The notes: a model not told the origin generated them from the letters alone. Numbered from the stretch's first letter, positions 50,428-60,567 are shown. The stretch: DNA of 64,000 bases from Thalassotalea euphylliae (GCF_003390375.1 NZ_QUOT01000001.1:62001-126000); one strand, 5' to 3'. A program made the numbers and translations.

Positions 50428-51282
50428 TTACTGAATGGTATGTGGTAACTGATAATGGGCAAGATAGGCTCTGGCGATATCTTTGCGATGCTTAATCACA
50501 TGTTTGAACGTAGTTGACTCGCTGTGAGCGGCGAAATAATGGTACTGGCCACCTTTTTCAACTACGCCAACAAACCAGCCTTGTGCCATCGTTGGGCTAA
50601 AGGTTCCTGCCCCAGTTTTACCGTAAATTTTATAATCAGGTGTGTCGTGATTAAGCATTAATGGCTTAAGTAATTCAAAGGTACTGGCTTTTAGCGGCAG
50701 TTGTTTAGTGTACAGTCGCTGTAAAAATTGCACTTGTTCGATAGGGGAAATTTGTAAGCTCACGCCCAGCCAGAATAAATCGAGACCAGCGCTGATATCG
50801 CGGTTACCGTAATCGAATGCATTAAGGTAATTCTTCATGCGCTCACTACCTACTTGTGTCGCAATAGCGCGATAGATAGGCACATTGGAAACCTGATAAG
50901 CTGAGCGCAAGGTATGCTCGCCTGCCGTCCAACTGCTCGGCCACCATTTTTCTGGTGGGTAAGTGGTGGTGTCAGCGCGCATGGTCTGCTCGAGGTCGCG
51001 AACAATACCTAAATCCAATGCGATCAACGAATTCGGAATTTTAAAGGTCGAAAATGGACTAAAGCGAGTGTCAGCCCATTGTTTGTTACGAACTATTAAC
51101 TTGTCTTCAGCCGTAAGCAGAACGAAAGCACATTTGCTGTCTGCTTGTTCACAAGGCAGACTCGCTGGTGTGTTCGCTTTTTCAGGTGCAGCTACGGTAG
51201 CATTTACACCTGTTAAATAAACAACCGTACTTAGTGCAACGCTTGATAGTGCCTTGCGCAGTTTTTCCATCTTTATCGTCAT
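50428..51282 (-). CDS. Class D (OXA-type) beta-lactamase
   Basis: 284 residues with every class D signature: Ser78-Thr-Phe-Lys81 (STFK), Ser132-Asn-Val134, Tyr158-Gly-Asn160 and Lys222-Thr-Gly224, plus FWLGVSLQISPIEQVQFL. Signal peptide ends near ATVAA. It hydrolyses beta-lactams in the periplasm through a carboxylated Lys. No mobile element, integron or resistance partner is nearby, so it is probably an intrinsic chromosomal gene. The ATG at 51282 follows AAGGAAG. It is the upstream partner of rlmJ (9-base gap). Confidence 0.95.
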   Translation of the reverse strand: MTIKMEKLRKALSSVALSTVVYLTGVNATVAAPEKANTPASLPCEQADSKCAFVLLTAEDKLIVRNKQWADTRFSPFSTFKIPNSLIALDLGIVRDLEQTMRADTTTYPPEKWWPSSWTAGEHTLRSAYQVSNVPIYRAIATQVGSERMKNYLNAFDYGNRDISAGLDLFWLGVSLQISPIEQVQFLQRLYTKQLPLKASTFELLKPLMLNHDTPDYKIYGKTGAGTFSPTMAQGWFVGVVEKGGQYHYFAAHSESTTFKHVIKHRKDIARAYLAHYQLPHTIQ

Positions 51283-51358
51283 TGTCTTCCTTAAGTTACC
51301 CTTATCCTTGCTTAAACTAATTGTGTGCCTAGCTCATTTTATTTAATCGGACTAATAA

Positions 51359-51931
51359 TTAGTGAAGTGCCGCACGAAATGGCAGTTTTTCACAAATAGC
51401 CGCTTCAGCAATTAATATTTCTTCCAAGCGCACGTCTACCTCGGCTTTGTCGAAGTATTCGTACGCCAGTTCAACAAATAAGTTTTTATGTTTTTCTTCC
51501 GATTTGGCAATAGCAACGTAAAAATCTTTGTCTTTACCTGCTGGTAATGCCTCGGCTACTAGTGCAAAACGCTCATGACCACGAGCTTCAATAACACCTG
51601 CTACTAACAAACGATCCATTAAAAATTCATCGCGACCACGACGAAATAGTGCGCGAATTTCTTTGATGTAATTGTCTTTTTTATCGTCAGCCAGTTGTAC
51701 ATCACGGGCGATTAATAGCTTTAATACTTGTTTAAAATGAATCAGTTCTTCAAGCGCTAAATCTGTCATTGCCTTTACCAATTTCAGGCGATCAGGATAG
51801 TGAGATAGCATTGACATGGCCATGCCTGAGGCTTTCTTTTCTGCGGCAGCGTGATCTTGCAAAAAGGCATCAAAATCTGCCATTACAGCTTCGGTCCATT
51901 CGAACGGGGTGTGGTACTTCAATTCAAACAT
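51359..51931 (-). CDS. miaE: tRNA-(2-methylthio-N6-isopentenyl-A37) hydroxylase MiaE
   Basis: Hydroxylates the ms2i6A37 modification of tRNA. 190 residues, a non-haem diiron four-helix bundle. Metal-ligand segments visible: DHAAAEKKASGMAMS, ALEELIHFKQV, VIEARGHERFA and AKSEEKHKNLF. The N-terminus MFELKYHTPFEWTEAVMADF is typical. Monocistronic by spacing. Confidence 0.93.
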   Translation of the reverse strand: MFELKYHTPFEWTEAVMADFDAFLQDHAAAEKKASGMAMSMLSHYPDRLKLVKAMTDLALEELIHFKQVLKLLIARDVQLADDKKDNYIKEIRALFRRGRDEFLMDRLLVAGVIEARGHERFALVAEALPAGKDKDFYVAIAKSEEKHKNLFVELAYEYFDKAEVDVRLEEILIAEAAICEKLPFRAALH

Positions 51932-52060
51932 AGCGATATCGTCTTCTAGAACGTGAATTACAGGAGTACTAGCAGGTTATTTTACTAGCACTATAAAGGG
52001 CGGAGATTTTACCAGTGTTAGCGCTTTTGGCAAAGCATTAACAGGGCTGCTTGCCTGCTT

Positions 52061-52759
52061 TTAAATGGTTAAATGGGCGAGTTGGCTATCAATGCGGCCA
52101 TTGCGGGTTGATGCTATTTTTAGCGGATGAGTAATTTTGTTCCAAGCAGTGACTTTACCTTTCATATTAATCAACGGAAATTCCCCTTGCGTGTCACTGG
52201 GTAATCCTAAAAACGCAATAAGCTTGGCAAAGCTATCAGGCGCTGCAATATCTAGGGTTAATAAGTCTTGTGGGCGATTGGCAAAATAGTGAGTGACACC
52301 TTGTTGGTGGTTAGCGTAACAAGCCTGTAAAAATTCATCGCTGGCGATATTTTCTTGCGTGAGCGGCGCAAACACTTGGTTAAAACATCGCTTTAAATGA
52401 GGGTTAAAACCGCCATCTTCACGTTGCAAATTGTGAAACATGCGGCTTAGCAATTGGTGAATCGAGGGAAGCCACTTATCAAGATCACGGGTTAAATAAA
52501 TAAACTTGCTGTTAGGGTAGTGTTTATCTAATGCTTGGTAATCGCAAAATACTGGCGTATCAGCAATCACTTGGGCTTCGTCAAGACAGCTTTGCAAATA
52601 GGCAGTATGTGCAGTTTTATACCCCAGTGCTAACATAGTGACACATATGCTAGTCGTTGCAGTGCGCGGCAAACCAATGATCCAGATTTTCGATGGCGCT
52701 GATAAATCCTGAGTAAGAGAAGCCGCAGGAAAGCGTTGAGTTGATTGCGGGTTGTTCAT
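52061..52759 (-). CDS. Sulfotransferase-family protein
   Basis: About 232 residues from the ATG at 52759 (a TTG at 52768 lies upstream in frame). The PAPS-binding P-loop-like motif is IWIIGLPRTATTSICVTMLALGY, followed by KFIYLTRDLDKWLPSIHQL, which matches the core of bacterial sulfotransferases with DUF-like P-loop ends. It could sulfate a small molecule or glycan; no cluster context identifies the acceptor. Confidence 0.85.
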   Translation of the reverse strand: MNNPQSTQRFPAASLTQDLSAPSKIWIIGLPRTATTSICVTMLALGYKTAHTAYLQSCLDEAQVIADTPVFCDYQALDKHYPNSKFIYLTRDLDKWLPSIHQLLSRMFHNLQREDGGFNPHLKRCFNQVFAPLTQENIASDEFLQACYANHQQGVTHYFANRPQDLLTLDIAAPDSFAKLIAFLGLPSDTQGEFPLINMKGKVTAWNKITHPLKIASTRNGRIDSQLAHLTI

Positions 52760-52955
52760 AAACAGCAAAATTGATCAGAGTGAAAAACAAATAAGATGAT
52801 AAAACCGAGAGATTATAGCAAATCAACTTAGCTTAACTAAAGTAGACTCTCAAACTGGGTTCTTAAAAGCAGACTTTTCTATAGGCACTCTCTCCAAAGA
52901 CATCCTCTCCAAATACGCAGAAACAGAAAGGAGTCGTTCGCCTTGCCAGTTGAGT

Positions 52956-53423
52956 CTATATCCAGCGACGCACTTGTGTGCAGTAATCTTGGTAAGGCTC
53001 ACCAAATAGTCGGTTAAGCATTCGCTCTTCCGGTTTAATTTGAAATTGCGTCATATAGCCAACAAATACGCCACACCAAATAAGCGTGAAGGGATGTTGT
53101 AAATACACGGCGTAAGCGATGAGCATCAATAAAAATCCTAAGTACATGGGATTACGTGTAATACGGTAAATGCCTGTGTTAACTAGGCTTGAAGCATCAC
53201 TTGGCGTCATCGGGTTTACCGTCGTTTGGGCTTTTCTAAATGCATAAACGCCAGCAAAAATAACGAAAGCGCCAAGTAACAATAAAGTGCCAGCAAGTTG
53301 AACGCCATAGTGGTTTGTAGAGGTAAAGGCAAAGTGCGGCAATAGTTGTTGAGTTAACCACATCAGAAGCAACGATATTACGACCAACAACACTGGTGGT
53401 ATTTTAAGTTCGAGTTTTTGCAT
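52956..53423 (-). CDS. Membrane methyltransferase (isoprenylcysteine O-methyltransferase/PEMT-like)
   Basis: 155 residues with four predicted membrane helices and the family motif RNPMYLGFLLML, then a C-terminal EERMLNRLFGEPYQDYC, shared by ICMT and phospholipid N-methyltransferases. SAM-dependent methylation of a lipid or lipidated product is likely; the substrate is not evident. Confidence 0.88.
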   Translation of the reverse strand: MQKLELKIPPVLLVVISLLLMWLTQQLLPHFAFTSTNHYGVQLAGTLLLLGAFVIFAGVYAFRKAQTTVNPMTPSDASSLVNTGIYRITRNPMYLGFLLMLIAYAVYLQHPFTLIWCGVFVGYMTQFQIKPEERMLNRLFGEPYQDYCTQVRRWI

Positions 53424-53617
53424 ATATCCCTATTTCCTTCTTGTTTTATTCTTTTTATTTCATTTGATAAGCAGATCAACACGGCCTAGCCGTTGCCAAT
53501 AAATGTGTACGCGGTTCAAGCCTAGTTTTGTCGCTAAACTCACCGGGCTAAACTAGCGCGTATCAATCGCTTAGGTATATACTGCCAGTCCCGAATATTC
53601 TAATAAATATTATTTTC

Positions 53618-55318
53618 ATGAAAAAATTATCTTCTGTAATGCTAGCCAGTGCAGCTTTGCTGTCGGTTGCTGGCTGTAATGATAAGCCTGCAACTGAGGC
53701 GGAAAGCGCGACTAAAGCCGAAATGACAGCCGAAATGGCAGCAAAAGCTGCGATGATCAATTCACCTGAAGTGTTTAATCAAAGCTATAACAGCATCAAT
53801 GGTGAACAATTAGCAGAGCATGTCAAAGTGCTAGCGTCAGATAAATTTGCTGGTCGTGCGCCATCAAGCATTGGTGAAACTCTAACACTGGAATACCTAA
53901 CTGAACAGTTTAAAGCCTTAGGGTTAGTGCCGGGTAATGGTGATAGCTTTTTACAACAAGTACCTTTAGTGTCAATTGAAGCGTCGACTGATATGGCGTT
54001 ATCAATAGGCGGTAAAGACTACAAATTTAAAGAAGATATGGTAATGAGCTCAAGCCGCATTACTGAGCTGTCTGAGCTAAAAGATTCTGAGTTAGTTTTT
54101 GTTGGTTACGGTGTGAACGCGCCTGAATATAACTGGAACGATTACGAAGGGTTAGACGTTAAAGGTAAAACTGTGGTCATGCTTGTTAATGATCCGGGTT
54201 TTGCCACCAAGAACCCTGAGTTATTTAATGGCGAAGCCATGACGTACTACGGCCGCTGGACATACAAATACGAAGAAGCCAGCCGCCAAGGCGCAGAAGG
54301 TGCAATTATTATTCACGAAACGGCACCAGCATCTTATGGCTGGAACGTGGTGAAAAATTCATGGACTGGTGCGCAATTTGGCTTCCAGCGTGATGATAAC
54401 AACATGGGACGCATTGCCGTTGAAGGTTGGATCACCAGTGAAGTTGCCACCGAGTTATTTAATAAAGCGGGTTTAAACTTTGCTGAAGCGAAAATGGCCG
54501 CAGCAAAAGGCAGTTACCATGTCGATATGGGTGATTTAACGGCTTCTGTAACCGTGAAAAACACCATTAAAAAATCCGTATCCAATAACTTTATCGCGAC
54601 CTTACCGGGTACTAAAAAATCAGATGAGCACATTATTTACAGTGCCCATTGGGATCATTTAGGCACCGATACCGCGCTTGACGGCGATCAAATCTATAAC
54701 GGCGCAGTCGATAACGCGACAGGTACAGCAGCACTGATTGAAGTGGCGGAAGCTTTCACTAAATTAGATGTAAAGCCAGAGCGCTCAATTACTTTCTTAG
54801 CAGTAACAGCTGAAGAACAAGGATTATTAGGCTCAAAATTCTATGCTGCGAATCCTGTTATTCCAGCCAACAAAACCGTTGCCAACATCAATATGGATGC
54901 ACTGGGTGTTAATGGTAAAAGCGCAGATGTTGCGGTTTATGGTTTAGGTCAATCTGAGCTAGATAACTACTTAACGAAAGCGGCGGAAAAACAAGGGCGA
55001 GTCATTTCAGGTGATCCTCGTCCAGCGGCGGGTATTTACTACCGCTCAGATCACTTTGCCTTTGCTAACATCGGTATTCCTGCGTTATACGCGAAAAGCG
55101 GTGCTCAGCCTGCTGATGAAGCAACAGCGAAATTACGCGAGATGTTAGATCCAAAACTGAAGAAGTGTTACCACAACCTGTGTGACGAATACTCAGATGA
55201 GTGGGATTTATCTGGTGCGGTGCAAGATATGCAGGCATTTTTTGAAGTTGGCTATGAGTTATCTAGCGAAAACGTATGGCCAAAATGGAGCGAGAGTTCT
55301 GAATTTAAAAGACAGTAA
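53618..55318 (+). CDS. M28-family metallopeptidase, lipoprotein, with PA-domain insert
   Basis: 566 residues. A lipobox (LSVAGC) predicts a membrane-anchored exported aminopeptidase. A PA-type insert precedes the catalytic domain. Zinc-binding motifs: SAHWDHLGTD, GAVDNATGTAALIEVAEAF, TAEEQGLLGSKF, and YYRSDHFAFA. It probably releases amino acids from peptides at the cell envelope. A perfect terminator follows. Confidence 0.93.
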   Translation: MKKLSSVMLASAALLSVAGCNDKPATEAESATKAEMTAEMAAKAAMINSPEVFNQSYNSINGEQLAEHVKVLASDKFAGRAPSSIGETLTLEYLTEQFKALGLVPGNGDSFLQQVPLVSIEASTDMALSIGGKDYKFKEDMVMSSSRITELSELKDSELVFVGYGVNAPEYNWNDYEGLDVKGKTVVMLVNDPGFATKNPELFNGEAMTYYGRWTYKYEEASRQGAEGAIIIHETAPASYGWNVVKNSWTGAQFGFQRDDNNMGRIAVEGWITSEVATELFNKAGLNFAEAKMAAAKGSYHVDMGDLTASVTVKNTIKKSVSNNFIATLPGTKKSDEHIIYSAHWDHLGTDTALDGDQIYNGAVDNATGTAALIEVAEAFTKLDVKPERSITFLAVTAEEQGLLGSKFYAANPVIPANKTVANINMDALGVNGKSADVAVYGLGQSELDNYLTKAAEKQGRVISGDPRPAAGIYYRSDHFAFANIGIPALYAKSGAQPADEATAKLREMLDPKLKKCYHNLCDEYSDEWDLSGAVQDMQAFFEVGYELSSENVWPKWSESSEFKRQ

Positions 55319-55398
55319 CTACCGTTTTTTAATGATTTAAACGCCTCGCTTACACCATGAAGGCATACCATTAAAGCATGCGATTAAAACCAGTGATT

Positions 55399-55426
55399 AA
55401 AAGGGAGCCATAGTGCTCCCTTTTTT
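55399..55426 (+). terminator. Intrinsic terminator of the M28 peptidase gene
   Basis: AAAAGGGAGC (55399-55408), loop CATAGT, GCTCCCTTTT (55415-55424) and further T, 80 bases past the stop. Confidence 0.9.
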
Positions 55427-55563
55427 GATTCTATTCGTTAATTGTAAGTGAGCATTATTAGTTAGCCGTGCGTTATATTCAATCTCATAGGGATGCGCAC
55501 TGGTCAAGACTAGGTTCGCATAGTAAACTTTTATTGAAAAGTTAGGGAATACAAGGAGTTGTT

Positions 55564-56217
55564 TTGATTGCCGTAGACAATTTAAGCTTTAGTCGTTACC
55601 AAGGTGGTCGTGAGTTTCCAATTTTGCGAGAGTTAAGTTTGTCGCTTAGTAAAGGCGAACAGCTTGCTTTACTAGGCGATAGTGGCTCAGGTAAAACAAC
55701 ATTACTCCATATTCTCGCGGGCTTATTACCTGCAGGCAAAGGCTCGGTGTCTATTGACGAGCTTGAGCTTACCGAAATGGGGGATACGGAGCTTGCCTTA
55801 TATCGTCGTCAATTGGGGCTTATTTTCCAACATTATCAATTGCTTGATTGCCTAACGGTTAAACAAAATATTCAATTTCAATTTCAACTAAATTTTCCAA
55901 AGCAAACTGCACACGAATTTGACGCACTTGTTGAAGCACTTGGTTTAGCGTACAAGTTAGATGCTATGCCGCATGAGTTATCAGGTGGTGAACAGCAGCG
56001 CGTAGGCATTGCTAGAGCATTGCTTAATCAGCCCAAATTAGTGCTTGCCGATGAACCCACAGGCAATTTAGACCAAACCCGCTCTCATCAGGTGGTTCAG
56101 CTACTGACTAAACTTTGCCGAGAGCGCAACATTAATTTGGTAATGGTAACGCACAGTCAGCAGCTTACTGACTATTTTGATCGCGTTGAAATTTTAAGAG
56201 ACGGCCAATTTGCTTAG
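55564..56217 (+). CDS. ABC-transporter ATPase (LolD/MacB-like)
   Basis: 217 residues: Walker A LLGDSGSGKTT, Q-loop (LIFQHYQLLDCL), signature LSGGEQQRVGIARALL, Walker B LVLADEPTGNLDQ, and H-loop VTHSQQL. This length and the FtsX-type partner place it in the LolCDE/MacB mechanotransmission class rather than among import ATPases. TTG start with AAGGAG upstream. The permease gene follows directly. Confidence 0.94.
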   Translation: MIAVDNLSFSRYQGGREFPILRELSLSLSKGEQLALLGDSGSGKTTLLHILAGLLPAGKGSVSIDELELTEMGDTELALYRRQLGLIFQHYQLLDCLTVKQNIQFQFQLNFPKQTAHEFDALVEALGLAYKLDAMPHELSGGEQQRVGIARALLNQPKLVLADEPTGNLDQTRSHQVVQLLTKLCRERNINLVMVTHSQQLTDYFDRVEILRDGQFA

Positions 56218-56227
56218 CTCAAATACA

Positions 56228-58828
56228 ATGCATGCGATTGATGTGAATGCCATTTGGCGAATTCTCATCACGCATTTCGCTTTTTATCGCCAGCGCCCGT
56301 GGTTAATGGCGTTATTCGTATTGGGCTTTAGCCTAGGTAGCGCGCTACTTACGGCAATTACAGGGCTGAATCAAGAAGCTAAAACCCGATATAGCCATTC
56401 TTCGACGCTTATTGAAAACCCCGTTACGCATATTATTCAGCCGCTAATTGGCCAAGAACACCTCCCCGGTGAACTATGGCTTAATCTTCGAAAAAACGGA
56501 TTTACCAGTGCGCAGCCAATTTTACGTGGCAGGTTAACGACAACAACAGGGCAAACGCTCAATATTCAGGGTATAAATTCACTGCTCTGGCTGCAAGCAG
56601 GAACCAGCAGTCAGCAACAAAAGCAGCAACAAGAGCTGGTTAGCCGTTTATTTGATTCAACTAGTACCAGCAATTCAAATGACGCAGATTACGATGACAT
56701 GAGCTTTGCTAATAATGTCGCGTCACCAAGCATTTATTCACCGCTTACAACCTTGTTTGTTGATAGCCAATTCAAGCAAAGGTTAGCAACCAAAACAGAA
56801 AACGGCGACGCGGCAGCAAATGGCGAAGTGGCAGTAAACACAGACGAGGCAAAATTGGCACCTGTGTTTACGCTCAATGCGCAACAGACTCAGCCACTAA
56901 TCAAATTTGTTGAGGGCATCGGGCTATGGGCAATTACCGACTTAGCACTTGCTGATCATTTGCTCGGTGCACAAGGTCAGTTGAGTTTTATCGAGCTTAG
57001 CGAGTTAACACGCGATCAAGTTGGCATTATCAAAGCGTTAATTGATGGTCAAGCGAGGTTAGTTCAAGCAGATCAACAGAATTTTGATGTGCTTTCCGGT
57101 GCGTTCTTTTTCAATTTAACGGCGCTGGCACTTTTGGGTTATGTTGTTGCCGCGTTTTTAAGCTACAACGCGATTAAACTCACGCTGTCGGCGCGCAAAA
57201 AATTACTCAATCAACTGTATTTACTGGGCTGCTCGAAAAAAAGCATTCAAATGAGTTTAATCATCGAGCTTGTCGCTGTGAGTGTGATCACCGCCTTGAT
57301 TGGCGCTTGGGGTGGCTACCTCATTGCCAATACGCTAGTACTCGATGTAAATCGCACATTAATGGGACTTTATCAGCTAGAAAAAGCCTTAGTGGTTAAC
57401 TGGCAATGGACAAATGTTGCTATTGGCTTTTTACTAAATGTTTGTGCGTTAGCCTTTATGTTGATTAGCCAAATTAAGAGCTTAAAACAATATCGCCAAA
57501 CACTATTTATTGCCTTGCTGTTGCTGACGAGCGTTAGTTTTTTGTGGCTGTTTAAATTTGCCGACACTAAGTTTCAAGCCTTACTGCTGTGTTTTACTAT
57601 TTTGGTGTGGTTTATTCTATTGGTGCCAAGGTTGCTTAATGGTTTATCCAGTATTCGCTTAAGCGCCAGTAAAACGGGCATGCAACACCCATTAATTCAG
57701 TGGCTACATGGTGATACGAAACAACATATTAGCGATCTCACCATCGCAATTGTGGCGATATTAGTCGCGTTGGGCAGTGCGATTGGCATGCAGATTATGG
57801 TGACAAGTTTTAGCAAAACACTGAATGCCCATTTGGAAAAGCAACTAAGCGCTGATATTTATTTACGCACAGATAAGGTAACTGCGGAATTTCGAGCGAT
57901 GCTGAGTTCCCAGCCAGAGGTTAAGCAGGTGAGCGTTTATTTCCAAAGTGATGGTGAAGTGCAAACGCTACCTGCCAAACTCGCTAGTTTTGGCGATAGT
58001 CACTTAGATTACCAGCATATTTCACTAACCAGCGGCAAGCCAGTAAATATCAGTCACTTTGCTGAAAATGGCTGCTTGGCTAATGAACAAGCAAGCATTA
58101 GATTTGGCATCAAACTTGGCGATATAGTGCTCTTCAAACAGAACGCGATAGACTTTCCGTGTCGTATTTCGGGCTTTTTCTACGATTATGGTAATCCACT
58201 AATGTCACTTTTTACGCTTGAAGCTCGCCATCAATTAGCAAAGCTGAGTGGCCGTCATTATGGTTACTCGATTCGATTGGCTCAGGAAGATACATCGGTT
58301 GAGCTTTTTAGTGAGCGCTTAATCAACGAGTTTAATCAAGACAGCAGCAAAATCTTACCCAATAAGCGCTTTAAACAATTTGCCAATGCACTGTTTGAAG
58401 ACACCTTTGTTGTCACCAAAGCCCTCAACGCCTTTATTTTAGCGATTGCATTGCTCAGCCTTTGCACCAGTTTATTGAGTTTAGGCGCTAACCAACGCAA
58501 ACAGCTCGTAATATTGAATCATCTGGGGGTAACGCAGCGTCAGCTATTGATAATGAAGCTTTTGCAAACCAGTATTATTGTGGTGTTTACTGTGTTATTT
58601 GCTTTACCGTTAGGGCTTGCGCTTGGCGTAGCATTGCTAAAATTTGTGATGCCGATTGCATTTGGCTGGACGATACATTTCCATTTGGATATTCCGGCAA
58701 TTATACAAACATGTTTGCTGCTAATGGTTGCCGCTATGGTCTGTGCCTATCTTCCCCTGCGGCGATTGGCTCATCGCCATGCAATTCGCCGTTCATCTAG
58801 CCGTTCACCTAAGCGGCTAAAGAGTTAG
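56228..58828 (+). CDS. FtsX-family ABC permease, large fused form
   Basis: 866 residues from the ATG at 56228 (a TTG at 56210 overlaps the ATPase stop and is equally possible). Two FtsX-type halves: helix, large periplasmic domain, three helices (about 300-420), further helices and a second periplasmic domain, ending with a three-helix C-terminus and a basic Ser/Arg tail. Partner of the preceding ATPase; with the AttH-like lipoprotein it forms a three-gene unit seen in other Proteobacteria. Substrate unknown. Confidence 0.88.
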   Translation: MHAIDVNAIWRILITHFAFYRQRPWLMALFVLGFSLGSALLTAITGLNQEAKTRYSHSSTLIENPVTHIIQPLIGQEHLPGELWLNLRKNGFTSAQPILRGRLTTTTGQTLNIQGINSLLWLQAGTSSQQQKQQQELVSRLFDSTSTSNSNDADYDDMSFANNVASPSIYSPLTTLFVDSQFKQRLATKTENGDAAANGEVAVNTDEAKLAPVFTLNAQQTQPLIKFVEGIGLWAITDLALADHLLGAQGQLSFIELSELTRDQVGIIKALIDGQARLVQADQQNFDVLSGAFFFNLTALALLGYVVAAFLSYNAIKLTLSARKKLLNQLYLLGCSKKSIQMSLIIELVAVSVITALIGAWGGYLIANTLVLDVNRTLMGLYQLEKALVVNWQWTNVAIGFLLNVCALAFMLISQIKSLKQYRQTLFIALLLLTSVSFLWLFKFADTKFQALLLCFTILVWFILLVPRLLNGLSSIRLSASKTGMQHPLIQWLHGDTKQHISDLTIAIVAILVALGSAIGMQIMVTSFSKTLNAHLEKQLSADIYLRTDKVTAEFRAMLSSQPEVKQVSVYFQSDGEVQTLPAKLASFGDSHLDYQHISLTSGKPVNISHFAENGCLANEQASIRFGIKLGDIVLFKQNAIDFPCRISGFFYDYGNPLMSLFTLEARHQLAKLSGRHYGYSIRLAQEDTSVELFSERLINEFNQDSSKILPNKRFKQFANALFEDTFVVTKALNAFILAIALLSLCTSLLSLGANQRKQLVILNHLGVTQRQLLIMKLLQTSIIVVFTVLFALPLGLALGVALLKFVMPIAFGWTIHFHLDIPAIIQTCLLLMVAAMVCAYLPLRRLAHRHAIRRSSSRSPKRLKS

Positions 58829-58837
58829 TCAAAAATC

Positions 58838-60031
58838 ATGGATAGAATCACCGTGAAATCTCAATCCCTAAGCATGTTAATGATAGTGGCTATGTTATTC
58901 ATACTTGGCTGCCAGCCAGTGAATAAGACAAATAATAAAGCAGGCGAAAGCTCTGCATGGCAAACGGCAAGCGGTGAACCGGTTAAAAAGGGAGTGCCCT
59001 TGGTGTTTCCTCAAGACCATGGTGCTCACCCAAATCAAGGTATTGAGTGGTGGTACTTAACCGCTAATTTAACCGCAACCAATGGCGAAACCTTTGGCGT
59101 TCAGTGGACGTTATTTCGAACCTTAATGCCTATGCATAAAACTGCTGAAAAGTTAACGGAACCTTCAATCAAAGATCATTCCACTCAAACACAACTCAAC
59201 TGGTGGGATAACAATCTATATTTTGCTCACTTTGCTGTGCAGCACCAACAGCAGCACGTTGCCTTTGAACGCTTTGCACGGGCAGGGCAGGTAAGTGTGC
59301 GCCACACACCATTTATTGCCGAAATTGACAATTGGCGGTTGGCCAGTCAAGGCCGTTCATTTTTACCACTGACACTCAATGCCGCTCATGGTGATTATCA
59401 GCTCAATATCTCATTAAGTGATAGCCCGCGCGTATTGCATGGCGAACAGGGATATAGCCAAAAAACGGGCGCAGGACATGCGTCATATTATTACAGTTAC
59501 CCATTTTTAGCGGTGAATGGTGAACTGACCTTTGCGGGTAAAAAATACCAAGTGTCGGGCAATGCTTGGTATGACCGAGAATGGTCTGCGAGCTTGTTAA
59601 GTCAAGAACAGCTCGGTTGGGACTGGTTTAGCTTAGTGCAAGATGAAGCCAGCCAAAATGCACATGAAATGATGAGCGCCAAGGTTCACAACAAAGAAAG
59701 TACTGACAGTGTAAAAGGATTAATGGTTTTTTGCATTCGAGGCGCAACACAAACTTATGATTATTGTAGCGGTAGTAAAATTAGTAAACACGGCAAGGTG
59801 AGCCAAATCAACCAAGGAGATGTTGATATTATCGTCGTCGATACCGTTACTATGGATGGCCGTAAATATCCTCGTAAGTGGCAAGTCAAAGTACCTGATT
59901 TGCCAGCCATATCAATAGAATCGGTCACGCGAGATTCACGCAATCAATTAACGTTTCCTTATTGGGAAGGACGAGTAAAGGCCAGTGGTGGCTTTAATGG
60001 GTTAGGTTATGCAGAGCTAACCGGCTATTAA
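58838..60031 (+). CDS. AttH/CrtC-like lipocalin-type lipoprotein
   Basis: 397 residues with a lipobox (LFILGC) and the AttH/CrtC (carotenoid 1,2-hydratase-like) domain: FPQDHGAHPNQGIEWWYLTANL, FGVQWTLFR, YSYPFLAVNGELTF and AWYDREWSASLL. Two lipocalin-like beta barrels are expected. In AttEFGH-type operons such a lipoprotein accompanies an FtsX-class ABC transporter, as here (9-base gap). Probably binds or chaperones a lipid-like ligand. Confidence 0.9.
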   Translation: MDRITVKSQSLSMLMIVAMLFILGCQPVNKTNNKAGESSAWQTASGEPVKKGVPLVFPQDHGAHPNQGIEWWYLTANLTATNGETFGVQWTLFRTLMPMHKTAEKLTEPSIKDHSTQTQLNWWDNNLYFAHFAVQHQQQHVAFERFARAGQVSVRHTPFIAEIDNWRLASQGRSFLPLTLNAAHGDYQLNISLSDSPRVLHGEQGYSQKTGAGHASYYYSYPFLAVNGELTFAGKKYQVSGNAWYDREWSASLLSQEQLGWDWFSLVQDEASQNAHEMMSAKVHNKESTDSVKGLMVFCIRGATQTYDYCSGSKISKHGKVSQINQGDVDIIVVDTVTMDGRKYPRKWQVKVPDLPAISIESVTRDSRNQLTFPYWEGRVKASGGFNGLGYAELTGY

Positions 60032-60144
60032 TTTGCTTCGTGTAACATGATAAAAACAAAATGATTTTATTGTTATTTTATTCAAATCGGGTGCTAAAAT
60101 CTAAAGCATATACAACAGGATAATTAATAAAAGGAGGCTGTACT

Positions 60145-60567
60145 ATGTACTTAGTACGCTTGATTTATGCGAGTCGCAAACCAAGAGATATTGTCGATGA
60201 CAGTATTAATGATATTCTAGTCTCAGCTCGAAAACACAACAGTGCTAATAGTATTACGGGCTTATTGTGTTTCAACCGCAAATACTTTTTACAGTGCATA
60301 GAAGGCTCTCGTAAGAAAGTAAACGAAACCTACCAGCGAATATTAAAAGACGAGCGCCATGAAGACATTATCATGCTCGATTACTGTGAAATCATAAAGC
60401 GTGAATTTACTGACTGGAGTATGGGCTATATTCCCGATTCTTCATTAACTCACGATATCAATTTAAAATTCTCTGGTAGCTCTGAATTTGATCCATTCGA
60501 AATGTCAGGCGAAAGTGCGCATCAGATGATGTTGGAGTTAAAAGAACAAGTGCCTGTGGTTGATTAG
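60145..60567 (+). CDS. Short BLUF-domain blue-light photoreceptor
   Basis: 140 residues, essentially one BLUF domain that binds flavin. The key residues are in the exact register of AppA: Tyr8, Asn32, Gln50, Trp91 and Met93, with NSITGLLCFNRKYFLQCIEGS around the core. No effector domain is fused; the C-terminal 40 residues are probably helical cap, so it must act on a partner protein, which is not encoded next to it. A perfect AAGGAGG precedes the ATG by eight bases. Confidence 0.96.
   Translation: MYLVRLIYASRKPRDIVDDSINDILVSARKHNSANSITGLLCFNRKYFLQCIEGSRKKVNETYQRILKDERHEDIIMLDYCEIIKREFTDWSMGYIPDSSLTHDINLKFSGSSEFDPFEMSGESAHQMMLELKEQVPVVD

Noticed and set aside
50428..51282. Acquired resistance cassette around the class D beta-lactamase
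   Set aside because: No integron attC, transposase or unusual composition; it is packed against rlmJ, indicating a resident gene.
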